Shown piece after piece: positions 18,021 through 27,608 of a DNA stretch of 36,922 nt. Location: NCBI GenBank assembly GCA_947628895.1, contig CANRBS010000007.1, positions 1 through 36,922 on the forward strand, read 5' to 3'. Every line of letters begins with the position of its first letter. Positions within the stretch are counted from its first letter, which is position 1. The notes beneath the pieces were generated by a model. That model saw nothing but the letters and a program-made list of their open reading frames with translations. It was not told where the DNA came from and did no database searches. The translations under genes and the position numbers were made by a program. The stretch comes from an uncultured Bacilli bacterium. GTDB lineage: Bacteria > Bacillota_I > Bacilli_A > RF39 > UBA660.

Positions 18021-18593
18021 TTATTTTGCTTTTTTAGCATAAATAGCAGCTAAAATTTTTCTCTTATCTAATTCAGATTTAACAATATATACTATTAGTG
18101 ATACTCCAATTACAATTAATACAAGTGCACTCATATCATTTGAACTACTATCTGCTGATTTAATACAATTAGTTTTTCCATCAGCTATACATTGAACAAC
18201 ATCTTTGTCTCCTTCTTCATAAGCTTGATCAATAATGCTTTCTAAGTCTTCACTATAAGTTGCTTGTGCATATAAATCACTAATTACAACAAAAGGTGTA
18301 CCACTCATTTCAGTAGGCATACCAGCAGCAGTAAATGCAGCTGCAACACTATTACCTAAATCATAATCAGTTCCAGGTTCCCAATCAACATGATCTACAA
18401 AAGCTTGTTTTCTTACAATTTCAAATTTTTTATTGTAAGAATCTAATTTTTGTAAATATTCAACTTGCATTTCACAATAAGGACATCCTCCTGCTTCAAA
18501 AATATACACTTTTACTTTTTCGTTTTCTTTACCAAATACTGTTAATGGTACAAAACATAAAACTGTAAAAATAGCTACTAATAATTTCTTCAT
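18021..18593 (-). CDS. Secreted, membrane-anchored thioredoxin/glutaredoxin-fold protein
   Basis: Signal peptide MKKLLVAIFTVLCFVPLTVFG, GGCPYCEMQ redox motif, GTPFVV cis-Pro, C-terminal TM; SD GGAGG upstream. Confidence 0.8.
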   Translation of the reverse strand: MKKLLVAIFTVLCFVPLTVFGKENEKVKVYIFEAGGCPYCEMQVEYLQKLDSYNKKFEIVRKQAFVDHVDWEPGTDYDLGNSVAAAFTAAGMPTEMSGTPFVVISDLYAQATYSEDLESIIDQAYEEGDKDVVQCIADGKTNCIKSADSSSNDMSALVLIVIGVSLIVYIVKSELDKRKILAAIYAKKAK

Positions 18594-18695
18594 AATATTA
18601 CCTCCTTCAAACAAAACATTTTTACTGGCAAATAAATTATATCATATATTTTTAATTGATACAAATAATAATTTAAAATTCACGATTTTATCACA

Positions 18696-20138
18696 TTAAT
18701 TATTAACTTTATGATGTATTTGTGTTGTATCCATAGTAATTTTATCAAATGTATAATTTTTAGATATCGCGAATTTAATCATATCTTCAAGTTTATTAGC
18801 TGTATAAGATTTAATATCATGCATAAGTACTACATTCATTTTATTTTTAGATAATCCTTTTACAAAATTATTATATATACATTTTTCTTTATCAGAAGTA
18901 CTCTTTTTATTAGCACAGCTTCCAGCATCTTCTACACTAATATTCCAATCAAAATAATGATATCCTCTATTTAATACTTCATTTGTAAGAATTGTCATAA
19001 TACCTTTATTAAATTTACTTACTGTGTTTGATGAACCTCCTGGAAATCTAATAATAGTTGCATCTTCTTGAGTTATATTTTTAACTCTAGTTTTTACTTT
19101 ATCTAAATCTTTAAAATAATCATCTACAGAGGCATAAACTTTTTTATAACTATGAGTTGCCGTATGAAGTGCTACTGTATGACCTTCATCATATTCTCTT
19201 TTAATTAATTTATCACTTCCATTACTAGTTACAAAAAATGTTGCTTTAATATTATATTTTTTAAGTATATCTAATATTTTACTAGTATATGTAGATGGTC
19301 CATCATCAAATGTTAAAAATATAACACCTTTTTCACTACCATTCATATTAACTGCAGTATTTGGATTATAAACATAAACATATCTTTTAATAGTACTAGT
19401 ATTATTACTTGAATCAGTAGCTGTATAATTTATAGTATATACTCCAACTTCTTTAGTATTAACATTATTCTCTATTTTAATATTAGTAATATTGCTATCA
19501 CAATTATCTACTATTTCATAACCACTTTCTTTATATGTACCATTTTGTATGACATACACATTTTCACTACCTTTAAGTTTAATAGTAGGACCTAAAGTGT
19601 CAGTAATATTTATTTTTCTTGTGACACTCACTTCATTATTAGAAGAATCTTTAACTTTATAAATTCTTTCATTAACATTATTTTCAATTACTACTTTATC
19701 AGTTATATCACCATCATAATTGTCAAGTGCAGTGTATCCTTCTTCAACATAACTATTTACACTACATGCATTACTTTCAGTATTTCCAATTAAAGAGATA
19801 GTTGGTGGTATTTTATCAATAACATTTACTATAATTTTCTTTTCTAATTTATAAATAAATATTTTAGCAGTATAAATAAGTTCATAACTACCCACTTTAT
19901 TTACATCAACATTTCCATTTATTTTAATTTTATTTTTCATATCTTTATTCAAATATTCAAGATGAGCTTTTATATCAAAAGTATTATTTAATTCAACAGT
20001 TATTTCACTATCTATATTTAAATTATTATAAGTTAAAATTAGTTTTGGTCTTACAAATAAAAGAAAGAAAAATACACATATTATAAATATTAATATCATT
20101 AAAAGTATAATATTTTTAATAGTTAATTTTTCTTTCAT
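18696..20138 (-). CDS. Polysaccharide deacetylase with tandem Ig-like (DUF5011-type) domains
   Basis: NodB motifs LTFDDGPSTYT, HTATH, IRFPGGSS, VVLMHD; two repeats of type YVEEGYTALDNYDGDIT / YKESGYEIVDNCDSNIT. Confidence 0.93.
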   Translation of the reverse strand: MKEKLTIKNIILLMILIFIICVFFFLLFVRPKLILTYNNLNIDSEITVELNNTFDIKAHLEYLNKDMKNKIKINGNVDVNKVGSYELIYTAKIFIYKLEKKIIVNVIDKIPPTISLIGNTESNACSVNSYVEEGYTALDNYDGDITDKVVIENNVNERIYKVKDSSNNEVSVTRKINITDTLGPTIKLKGSENVYVIQNGTYKESGYEIVDNCDSNITNIKIENNVNTKEVGVYTINYTATDSSNNTSTIKRYVYVYNPNTAVNMNGSEKGVIFLTFDDGPSTYTSKILDILKKYNIKATFFVTSNGSDKLIKREYDEGHTVALHTATHSYKKVYASVDDYFKDLDKVKTRVKNITQEDATIIRFPGGSSNTVSKFNKGIMTILTNEVLNRGYHYFDWNISVEDAGSCANKKSTSDKEKCIYNNFVKGLSKNKMNVVLMHDIKSYTANKLEDMIKFAISKNYTFDKITMDTTQIHHKVNN

Positions 20139-20191
20139 ACTACATTTACTCCTACTATATTAGTATAACACTTTTTTATAATAATATTTAA

Positions 20192-20569
20192 TTATTTTTC
20201 TTCATAATTCCAAAGTCCTAATTTTCCATTTACTTTAATAGGTTTATCTAATAATTCAACGGTTTCTATTTTAAAAGCATAACAGTTAGTATAATCATCA
20301 CAGTATACTACACTATCTATTTTTTTTAATTCTTCATTCATTTTTTTATCTACTAGTATACAATCAGTAATATTTGCTTTAGCAATAATATAACCATTTT
20401 TATAATCTAAATTATATTTTTTAAAATTATCAATATTTTTAGCTGATACTTTACTAGCATGAATATATATAGGTCCTCTATAATTAGTTTTCCATGTTCT
20501 AAACTCATACTTTTTATAATTATTTGCTATGAGTGATGCATAAGGTTCTTTTATTGTTAATACTTTCAT
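20192..20569 (-). CDS. ASCH-domain protein
   Basis: MKVLTIKEPYASLIANNYKKYEFRTWKTNYRGPIYIHASK. Confidence 0.85.
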   Translation of the reverse strand: MKVLTIKEPYASLIANNYKKYEFRTWKTNYRGPIYIHASKVSAKNIDNFKKYNLDYKNGYIIAKANITDCILVDKKMNEELKKIDSVVYCDDYTNCYAFKIETVELLDKPIKVNGKLGLWNYEEK

Positions 20570-20592
20570 ATAATCACCAAATTAATTATATC

Positions 20593-20614
20593 AAAAAAGA
20601 ACTCATTTGAGTTC
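20593..20614 (-). terminator. Intrinsic terminator of the M13 peptidase gene
   Basis: GAACTC-AAAT-GAGTTC-TTTTTT on the minus strand. Confidence 0.85.
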
Positions 20615-20626
20615 AATTTTAATTTA

Positions 20627-22591
20627 TTACCAAACTTTTACTCTTTCATCTTCACTAATAAACATATCATCACTTTTCTTTATATCATATATTTCATAAA
20701 ATTTATCATTTGATGATAATACTGCATTTACTCTAATCTTATCTGGTGAATGAGTATCTTGTAATAATAGAATTTTAGTATAACTATCTATATATTCACT
20801 TGCCCAAAACTTAGCATATGATGAAAATAATTTTTTATACTCTTCATTAGTGGCACCTTTTTTCTTACTAATATTAACTATACAATTTATAGCTCCTAAA
20901 TCTGCTATATTTTCACCAACTGTCTTTTTACCATCAACATACATTCCATTTAAAACTTCAAAATTATTATAATATTCTATTACATCATTTTGATAATTTT
21001 TAAATTTATCATAATCTTCTTTTGTCCACCAATCTACTCTATTTCCATTTTCATCAAATAAAGACCCATTATTATCAAAAGCATGTGTTATTTCATGAGC
21101 TATTACAAAACCTATACTACCTAAATTTTCATAATATGAATTATTTAAATCATACATTTCAACTAAAGCAGCAGGAAAATTAATTGAATTATCTTGTGGA
21201 TTATAATATGCATTAACAGTAGTTAATGAAAAATCCCATGATGAGGTATTATTATTTAATCTATTCAAATAATAATCATTTAATACTGAAGTTATATTAA
21301 TAATATTTTCTATTAAATTACTGCCTTCTTCATAAGTCTTTAAATTATATAAGCTACTATAATTATCAAACTCATCAGGATATCCTACATTAACTTTCAT
21401 ATTTTTTAATTTTAATATTGCTTTTTCTTTTGTTTCTTTACTTAACCAATTTATATTATTAAAATTATCTTCATAATATGAAAGAATATCATTTATCATA
21501 TTTTCAATAAATTCTTTATTCTCTTTTGTAAAATATTTATTTGCATATATTTTATCGATATCATTTGCAAAATAACTACTTACATAAGTCACTGCATCAT
21601 CTTCAATATCATATTCATCTTCTATACCAAGTAATTTATTTTGAAGATCACTCATTAATTTTGAATATTCAACAGATGTAAATTGTGATAAATTTTCTAA
21701 TAATTTAGTTTTTACATAATATTTTAATAAATCTAAATTTTCATTTGTTAAATATTTGTTTAATGTTTCATAATTTTCTTTATCGACAATACTATAATAT
21801 TCTTGATTATCTATTTTCATAGATTTAAAATATTTATTTATATTTAGATTAGTATATATTTTTTGTAATTCATCTTTAGTAATTATATTATATAAATTAT
21901 CTACATCATTTAACTCTTCACTTGTTTTTGAATTTACCGCAATATCATTATAAAAATCATTTAATTTATTTGATATTTCTTTTGCCTCATATTTATCATA
22001 ACCATATAATTTTAATAATTTAATTCTATATTGTTTAATTAAAGCTAAATATCTACTATAATCTTCATTTACATAATAATCAGCATTTACTTCAAAATCA
22101 AAAGTTATTGGATAAAGATATACTATTTTTTTAGAAGTATCTTTAAAATCACTTCCAACAGTTGTCATCATAAATATATCTATACCTAATGTATTTTCTA
22201 TTTCAATTGAATTATTTATAAATTCATCAATATTTTTTGAATTATCTATTTTATCAATATATTTTTGTAATGGTTTAAGTCCTAATTTATTTCTTTCATT
22301 TTCATTTATAATATTATTATAAAGTACATTTAAATTAGGATTAGTATTACTAGCTCTTAATTCATCAATAATATCATTAGTTTTATCATCAACTCTATCT
22401 TGTGCTAAAGTAAAATTACTATATCCATATTCATCTTCTTTTATTTCAGTTTTATCAAATAAATCTTTATTTATATAAGTATAATAATCATTAATTTGGC
22501 CTTTATCAGAAAATATGTAATAGCTTACACCAATAGCTACGATGAACACTAATATATCTCTTATTATTTTTATTATTTTTTTCTTGTCCAT
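20627..22591 (-). CDS. pepO: M13-family (neprilysin/PepO-like) metallopeptidase, N-terminally membrane anchored
   Basis: VIAHEITHAFDNNG zinc motif, VNAYYNPQDNSINFPAA, GENIADLGA; N-terminal TM. Confidence 0.92.
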   Translation of the reverse strand: MDKKKIIKIIRDILVFIVAIGVSYYIFSDKGQINDYYTYINKDLFDKTEIKEDEYGYSNFTLAQDRVDDKTNDIIDELRASNTNPNLNVLYNNIINENERNKLGLKPLQKYIDKIDNSKNIDEFINNSIEIENTLGIDIFMMTTVGSDFKDTSKKIVYLYPITFDFEVNADYYVNEDYSRYLALIKQYRIKLLKLYGYDKYEAKEISNKLNDFYNDIAVNSKTSEELNDVDNLYNIITKDELQKIYTNLNINKYFKSMKIDNQEYYSIVDKENYETLNKYLTNENLDLLKYYVKTKLLENLSQFTSVEYSKLMSDLQNKLLGIEDEYDIEDDAVTYVSSYFANDIDKIYANKYFTKENKEFIENMINDILSYYEDNFNNINWLSKETKEKAILKLKNMKVNVGYPDEFDNYSSLYNLKTYEEGSNLIENIINITSVLNDYYLNRLNNNTSSWDFSLTTVNAYYNPQDNSINFPAALVEMYDLNNSYYENLGSIGFVIAHEITHAFDNNGSLFDENGNRVDWWTKEDYDKFKNYQNDVIEYYNNFEVLNGMYVDGKKTVGENIADLGAINCIVNISKKKGATNEEYKKLFSSYAKFWASEYIDSYTKILLLQDTHSPDKIRVNAVLSSNDKFYEIYDIKKSDDMFISEDERVKVW

Positions 22592-22599
22592 AATATCAC

Positions 22600-23763
22600 C
22601 TATAATGAAAATAATACTTTTTCTGATTTATATTGTTTTGAAATTAACATTATTAATACAACAATATATATAATTGATGATACAAACATAATAATTAAAT
22701 AAGTAATATTTATATTTGATGAATAAATATCATTAAGTATCATACCTTGTGATATAACTGGTATAAATGTTAATATTAAATTTGTCTTAACACCAAACAT
22801 TGGTAAAAACATAGGAATCATAGAAATAAAATTTAATGATGCTAGTGAGCTATCAGCTTCTTTATAACTTTTAGCATTACTAGCAAGTGCAATTCCTATA
22901 CCTGATAAAATTAAAGCACTACATAATAAAATTACTAATGTTAATAATATTTTTCCAAATGTAATTGAGAATACTACATTTTCAAATAGTTCAGTAAAAT
23001 TCATTGTTACTATTTTTAAAGAAGCAATACATATTGCAAAACAAACAAAGCTACCAACTAATGATGTTAAAAATATAGCTAAATATTTACCAAATATAAT
23101 TTCTTCACTTTTAAGTGGAAAAGTAAGTAATGTTTCTAGTGTACCCCTTTCTTTTTCACCAGCAGTTAAATCACCTGTACAAATCATTACTATTGAGGCA
23201 AGAATTAAAATTATATAAGGTATTGAAATTTGAATTATAGAATTTGCATAATAATTACTATTAGTATTTTCTTCATTAATTTCATGTATTTCATAATTAA
23301 TAATATTATAAACATCTTCAGGTTCAATATCTTCACTTATTAAATAATTTTCTGATAAAAATCTATTGTAATTTTCTAAATAAGCTATTGCACTTTGACC
23401 AACAGTAGTACTAGACATATTAAGAGTATCTGCATATAAATCATACTTATTATCTGTTTTTAAAATATATAAATCTATTTCACCATTTTTATATGCTTCA
23501 TCTAACTCTTCTTTACTATTATACTTTTTAGTTTCAAAATTTAACTCTGATAAAATACTTTGCTCGTTCATATTTATGTCATAATTAACTCCCATAACAT
23601 TTGTATTATCATCACTCATCATACTATTAAATAAAAAAGTCATAATGAATACAAAGATTGGTGCTATAAATATAAGTCCAATCATTTTAGTTAAAGATTT
23701 TTTATCTCTTAATATCCCCCTAATTTCTTTTTTTAATATTAAAAATATATTTCTAAATTTCAT
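22600..23763 (-). CDS. ABC transporter permease (NatB-like, ABC-2 type)
   Basis: Multiple TM segments, TGDLTAGEKERGTLETLLTFP motif. Confidence 0.9.
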   Translation of the reverse strand: MKFRNIFLILKKEIRGILRDKKSLTKMIGLIFIAPIFVFIMTFLFNSMMSDDNTNVMGVNYDINMNEQSILSELNFETKKYNSKEELDEAYKNGEIDLYILKTDNKYDLYADTLNMSSTTVGQSAIAYLENYNRFLSENYLISEDIEPEDVYNIINYEIHEINEENTNSNYYANSIIQISIPYIILILASIVMICTGDLTAGEKERGTLETLLTFPLKSEEIIFGKYLAIFLTSLVGSFVCFAICIASLKIVTMNFTELFENVVFSITFGKILLTLVILLCSALILSGIGIALASNAKSYKEADSSLASLNFISMIPMFLPMFGVKTNLILTFIPVISQGMILNDIYSSNINITYLIIMFVSSIIYIVVLIMLISKQYKSEKVLFSL

Positions 23764-24511
23764 TTTCTACACCACCAATCAAACTCATAAATGCATCTCG
23801 CAAATTTGTTGTATTAGTATTCTTTTCTATTTCTTTTGCAGAACCTGTTGCTATGATTTCTCCATGATGTATTAAGATAACTCTATCACAAATATTTTCT
23901 GCTTCTTCCATATAATGTGTAGAATATAAAATACATTTTCCATTATTTTTTTCTTCTTTTACAAAATCTAATATTACTTGACTAGACATAATATCAAGTC
24001 CACTTGTTGGTTCATCAAAAATATAATATTTTGGACTATGTACAAGACATCTAGAAATGCTAACTCTTTGTGTTTGCCCTGTTGATAAATTTGATATTTT
24101 TTGTTCTCTAAAAGTTTCCATATTAAATTTTTTAACTATTTCTTCTATTCTTTTATTTAATACATCATCTGGAACATCATAAAATTCTCCACACATTCTT
24201 AATAACTCTACTGGTGAAATATCTTTATATAATTTAGTATTACCAGTTAAAAATGCTATTTTGTTTTTAATTTCTGTTTCATTTTTAGCATATGTAAGAC
24301 CATCTATTACAACTTCTCCACTAGTAGGTTGCATAATTCCTGCGATTATTCTTAATAGTGTAGTTTTACCAGCACCATTTGGCCCTAAAATTCCAACAAC
24401 TTCACCTTCTTTTGCGGTAAAAGTTATGCCATTATCAGCATAAAATTCAATTTTCTTTTTTTTAGAAATATTTTTAATAAATTTCTTTTTAACATCTTTT
24501 ACTTCTATCAT
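23753..24511 (-). CDS. ABC transporter ATP-binding protein (NatA-like)
   Basis: Walker A GPNGAGKTT, LSTGQTQR signature, YYIFDEPTSGLD Walker B; overlaps the permease gene. Confidence 0.95.
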   Translation of the reverse strand: MIEVKDVKKKFIKNISKKKKIEFYADNGITFTAKEGEVVGILGPNGAGKTTLLRIIAGIMQPTSGEVVIDGLTYAKNETEIKNKIAFLTGNTKLYKDISPVELLRMCGEFYDVPDDVLNKRIEEIVKKFNMETFREQKISNLSTGQTQRVSISRCLVHSPKYYIFDEPTSGLDIMSSQVILDFVKEEKNNGKCILYSTHYMEEAENICDRVILIHHGEIIATGSAKEIEKNTNTTNLRDAFMSLIGGVENEI

Positions 24512-24587
24512 AAACTTCCCTTCCTACCTATTTTCTTATAAAATTATACTAAATTTTAAATTTTTAATAAGTTTATTCTTCTATAAT

Positions 24588-24601
24588 TATATATATATAT
24601 A
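24588..24601. repeat. (TA)7 dinucleotide tract
   Basis: tatatatatatata directly read; lies between -35-like TTGACT (24610..24605) and -10-like TATAAT on the minus strand. Confidence 0.85.
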
Positions 24602-24624
24602 GAAAGTCAACAAAAAAAGATTAA

Positions 24625-26031
24625 TTAATCAAAAAAATCTTCCCATGGATCTTTTCTTTTTAATCTTTTTATTGCTTCTTTAATATCTATTTCATTTGGT
24701 TCTATTTTATCAAGTTCTCTATAACTAATTGGCATAGATACACTACATTTATCTCTTAATCTAATTGAATATGGACATACACTAGTAGAGCCCTTTGTAT
24801 TTCTTACCCAATCTATAAATATTTTATTTTTTCTTTTAGATTTTCTCATATTACTTGTATATTTATCTGGCCATTTTTCTTCCATTAAGTCGGCTATTTG
24901 CTTAGATGTTTCTCTAAATTTTTTCCAAGTCATTTTCTTTTTAATTGGTACAACTACATGAAAACCTTTACCACCACTTGTTTTTAAATATGATTTTAAT
25001 CCAAGTTTATCTAAAATACTTTTTAAATCTTTAACACCTTCTCTTAATTTATCAATATCTAATTTTTCATAAGGATCAAGATCAAATACCATTATATCTG
25101 GAGTATTTAATCTATTAACACTACTTCCCCAAGTATGAAACTCAAAACTATTCATTTGAACTTCACTAATTAATCCACTACTATTTTCAATATAGTAATA
25201 ATCTTCTTTTTTATTAGAATCATTTTTAATATTAATTTTTCCAATACCTTCATTTTGAGGATTTAAATGTTTCATAAAAAATTTTTCTTTTCCATTTGGA
25301 CATCTAATAGTACTAACTATTCTATTTTTAATAAGTGGTATCATTCTTTTAGATACTTTATGATAATACAAAGCTATATCTAATTTAGATATTTTTTCTT
25401 TTTTAAATATTAATTTATCAGGATGTGTTAATACTATATCTTCTACTACCGCGGATTTTACTGAAGTAATTTTATTTTTATTATTTTCATCTTTTATTAT
25501 TTCTTTCATAGTTCTATTAGTTCTAATACTAGTTTTAATTTTACTAATATCACTAAATTCATTATATTCATCTTTTTCTTTTATTAATAAATAATTATCA
25601 TCTTTAAAGTGAATTAGTGCCCATTTTCCTTTTAATCTTTTACCATATAATTTAAATTTAATAACTTTAAAATTAAAGTTTTTTGGAAATTTAGTTATTC
25701 CTTCATAATATCCTTCATCAAATAACATAACACACCCTGCTCCATATTCACCTTTTGGTATACATCCTTCAAAATTTCTATATGAAAGTGGATGATCTTC
25801 CACTTTAACAGCAAGCCTTTTATCTTTTGTATTATATGATGGACCTTTTGGTACAGCAAAACTTTTAAGTACACCATCAAATTCTAATCTAAAATCATAA
25901 TGATCTTTTCTAGCAATATGATGTTGTACTACAAATCTTAATTTTTTACTCCTTTTTTTATTTACTTTTCCACTTGGTTCATTTGTTTTATTAAAATCTC
26001 TTTTTGAATTATACTTTTTTAAATTACTCAT
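24625..26031 (-). CDS. LigD-like DNA repair protein: 3'-phosphoesterase (PE) + polymerase/primase (POL) domains, no ligase domain
   Basis: PE motifs VQHHIARKDHYDFRLE, EDHPLSYRNFEG, IPKGEYGAG; POL motifs MVFDLDP, SGGKGFHVVVP, FIDWVRNTKGSTSVCPYSIR. Confidence 0.9.
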   Translation of the reverse strand: MSNLKKYNSKRDFNKTNEPSGKVNKKRSKKLRFVVQHHIARKDHYDFRLEFDGVLKSFAVPKGPSYNTKDKRLAVKVEDHPLSYRNFEGCIPKGEYGAGCVMLFDEGYYEGITKFPKNFNFKVIKFKLYGKRLKGKWALIHFKDDNYLLIKEKDEYNEFSDISKIKTSIRTNRTMKEIIKDENNKNKITSVKSAVVEDIVLTHPDKLIFKKEKISKLDIALYYHKVSKRMIPLIKNRIVSTIRCPNGKEKFFMKHLNPQNEGIGKINIKNDSNKKEDYYYIENSSGLISEVQMNSFEFHTWGSSVNRLNTPDIMVFDLDPYEKLDIDKLREGVKDLKSILDKLGLKSYLKTSGGKGFHVVVPIKKKMTWKKFRETSKQIADLMEEKWPDKYTSNMRKSKRKNKIFIDWVRNTKGSTSVCPYSIRLRDKCSVSMPISYRELDKIEPNEIDIKEAIKRLKRKDPWEDFFD

Positions 26032-26074
26032 AAAAAATCACTCTTTATTAGTATGAGTGATTTACAATTTTTTA

Positions 26075-27145
26075 TTACAATTCTACTTTACTTATATATT
26101 TAGATAAATAATTATTTTCAAGTATTAATTTATTATCTTTAATATCAAAAATAGAAATATTTGGTATATTTATATCATTACTTTTCTTTATAATATTATC
26201 TCTATAATAAATTAGTTTACCATTTTTAATTTCATAAGTTCCATTACTTTCTTCTATATAATCAAATTTTAAATTTTTATTAACTTTTGCTACTCTTAAA
26301 ATAATTCTAAACTCATTACTTTCATTATTTGGAATTTTATCAAATAAATTAATAACTATTTTATTTATATCATTTTTAGTAGGATTTAATATATCTCCAT
26401 TAAGTGACATTAAATTTTCATTTATTCCTCTTATTCTTAAAAGTCCACCTAAATATTCTTGATACATTATCATTTTTTGTGTATTACAATAGTCTCCAAT
26501 AGATATTTGATAAGAAATACTACTATATAAAATATTATTTTTTACTTTATATTCTATTATTGAATAATCATTATCTTTATTATAATAATAAATTGTATCA
26601 TTACATACAGAATATTTTAATGTTTTTAAATATTTTTTTATTTCACTTTCTAAAGTATTTACATTCCTAAAATTTTTAAATGATATATTTCTTTCATTTA
26701 TTTTCATCATAAATGATAATTTAGGAACTCCAATATTTAACTTTTGATTTTCATAATCATAATTATATTTTATTGTTTTAATAGTATATCCAAAATAAAT
26801 ATTTTTAATAAGTAAAATTATTAGTATAAAAATCAATATACTAATAGGTATAATAATTTTAAATAACTTTCTTTTATGTTGTTTTTCTAATTTATTTTTT
26901 TCCTGTTCCAAAAGCACTTCAATATCTTTATCACTATTAATATTTTTATCTTGTAATATACTAGTTAATTTAACTTCAAAAATATTAGATAATTTATTTA
27001 ACATATCAATATCAGGTATACATACAGCATGCTCCCATTTACTAATTAATGTTCTATCTACATTTAATAGTTTTGCTAAATCTTCTTGACTCATATTTTT
27101 ATTTTTTCTTTGTTCACTTATAAATTTAGATATTTTACTAACCAT
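26075..27145 (-). CDS. XRE-family HTH protein with TM segment and extracytoplasmic C-terminal region
   Basis: FISEQRKNKNMSQEDLAKLLNVDRTLISKWEHAVCIPDIDML; TM IIIPISILIFILIILLI. Confidence 0.88.
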   Translation of the reverse strand: MVSKISKFISEQRKNKNMSQEDLAKLLNVDRTLISKWEHAVCIPDIDMLNKLSNIFEVKLTSILQDKNINSDKDIEVLLEQEKNKLEKQHKRKLFKIIIPISILIFILIILLIKNIYFGYTIKTIKYNYDYENQKLNIGVPKLSFMMKINERNISFKNFRNVNTLESEIKKYLKTLKYSVCNDTIYYYNKDNDYSIIEYKVKNNILYSSISYQISIGDYCNTQKMIMYQEYLGGLLRIRGINENLMSLNGDILNPTKNDINKIVINLFDKIPNNESNEFRIILRVAKVNKNLKFDYIEESNGTYEIKNGKLIYYRDNIIKKSNDINIPNISIFDIKDNKLILENNYLSKYISKVEL

Positions 27146-27243
27146 AATATCACTTCCTAAAAATAATTATATTTTAATTATGATTAAATTGATAGTGAAT
27201 ATTTTTCACATTAGGAAAACAAAACAAATTTTAAGGAAATAAT

Positions 27244-27271
27244 TGACTAAATCAATAATTTATGCTAATAT
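27244..27271 (+). promoter_or_regulatory. Putative promoter of tRNA-His
   Basis: TTGACT-N16-TAATAT with TGC extended -10. Confidence 0.6.
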
Positions 27272-27290
27272 TAATGACGGACTTTGAGAT

Positions 27291-27367
27291 GGCGAAATTG
27301 GTGAAGTGGTTAACACGGTGGATTGTGGTCCCATTATGCAAGGGTTCGATTCCCTTATTTCGCCCCA
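27291..27367 (+). tRNA. tRNA-His (anticodon GTG), CCA encoded
   Basis: G-1 plus GCGAAAT/ATTTCGC acceptor, C73, encoded CCA, anticodon loop TTGTGGT, T-arm AAGGG-TTCGATT-CCCTT. Confidence 0.95.
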
Positions 27368-27384
27368 TATGTATAAACAAAAAG

Positions 27385-27412
27385 CTCATAATTCTATATT
27401 ATGGGCTTTTTT
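27385..27412 (+). terminator. Intrinsic terminator of tRNA-His
   Basis: GCTCATAAT-TCTAT-ATTATGGGC-TTTTTT. Confidence 0.85.
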
Positions 27413-27608
27413 GGTATATAAAATAGTATTGGATTAGAATTTGCAGGATATTTAATATTTAAACTATTTATCATTTGTAAACATTTTTGTATAATCACCT
27501 CAATATTTCTATTGTCATTATATATCTAAACAAGGTATCAAATATTCTTTAAACTTTTATATATATATATATTAAAAAAATAACAACTAATTTATAGTTG
27601 TCATTATT

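Noticed and set aside
15084-18568. Plus-strand ORFs at 15084, 16122, 16626, 17584, 18335
   Set aside because: Antisense (wholly or mostly) to ligA, the 167-aa ORF, pfk and the thioredoxin-like gene; aromatic-rich translations typical of AT-rich complements.
25695-25880. Minus-strand 61-aa ORF inside the LigD-like gene
   Set aside because: Out-of-frame overlap with a strongly supported coding region.
27557-27572. TA-repeat run near the 3' end of the 27609..28331 gene
   Set aside because: Lies downstream of a terminator between convergent transcripts with no promoter context; probably compositional.
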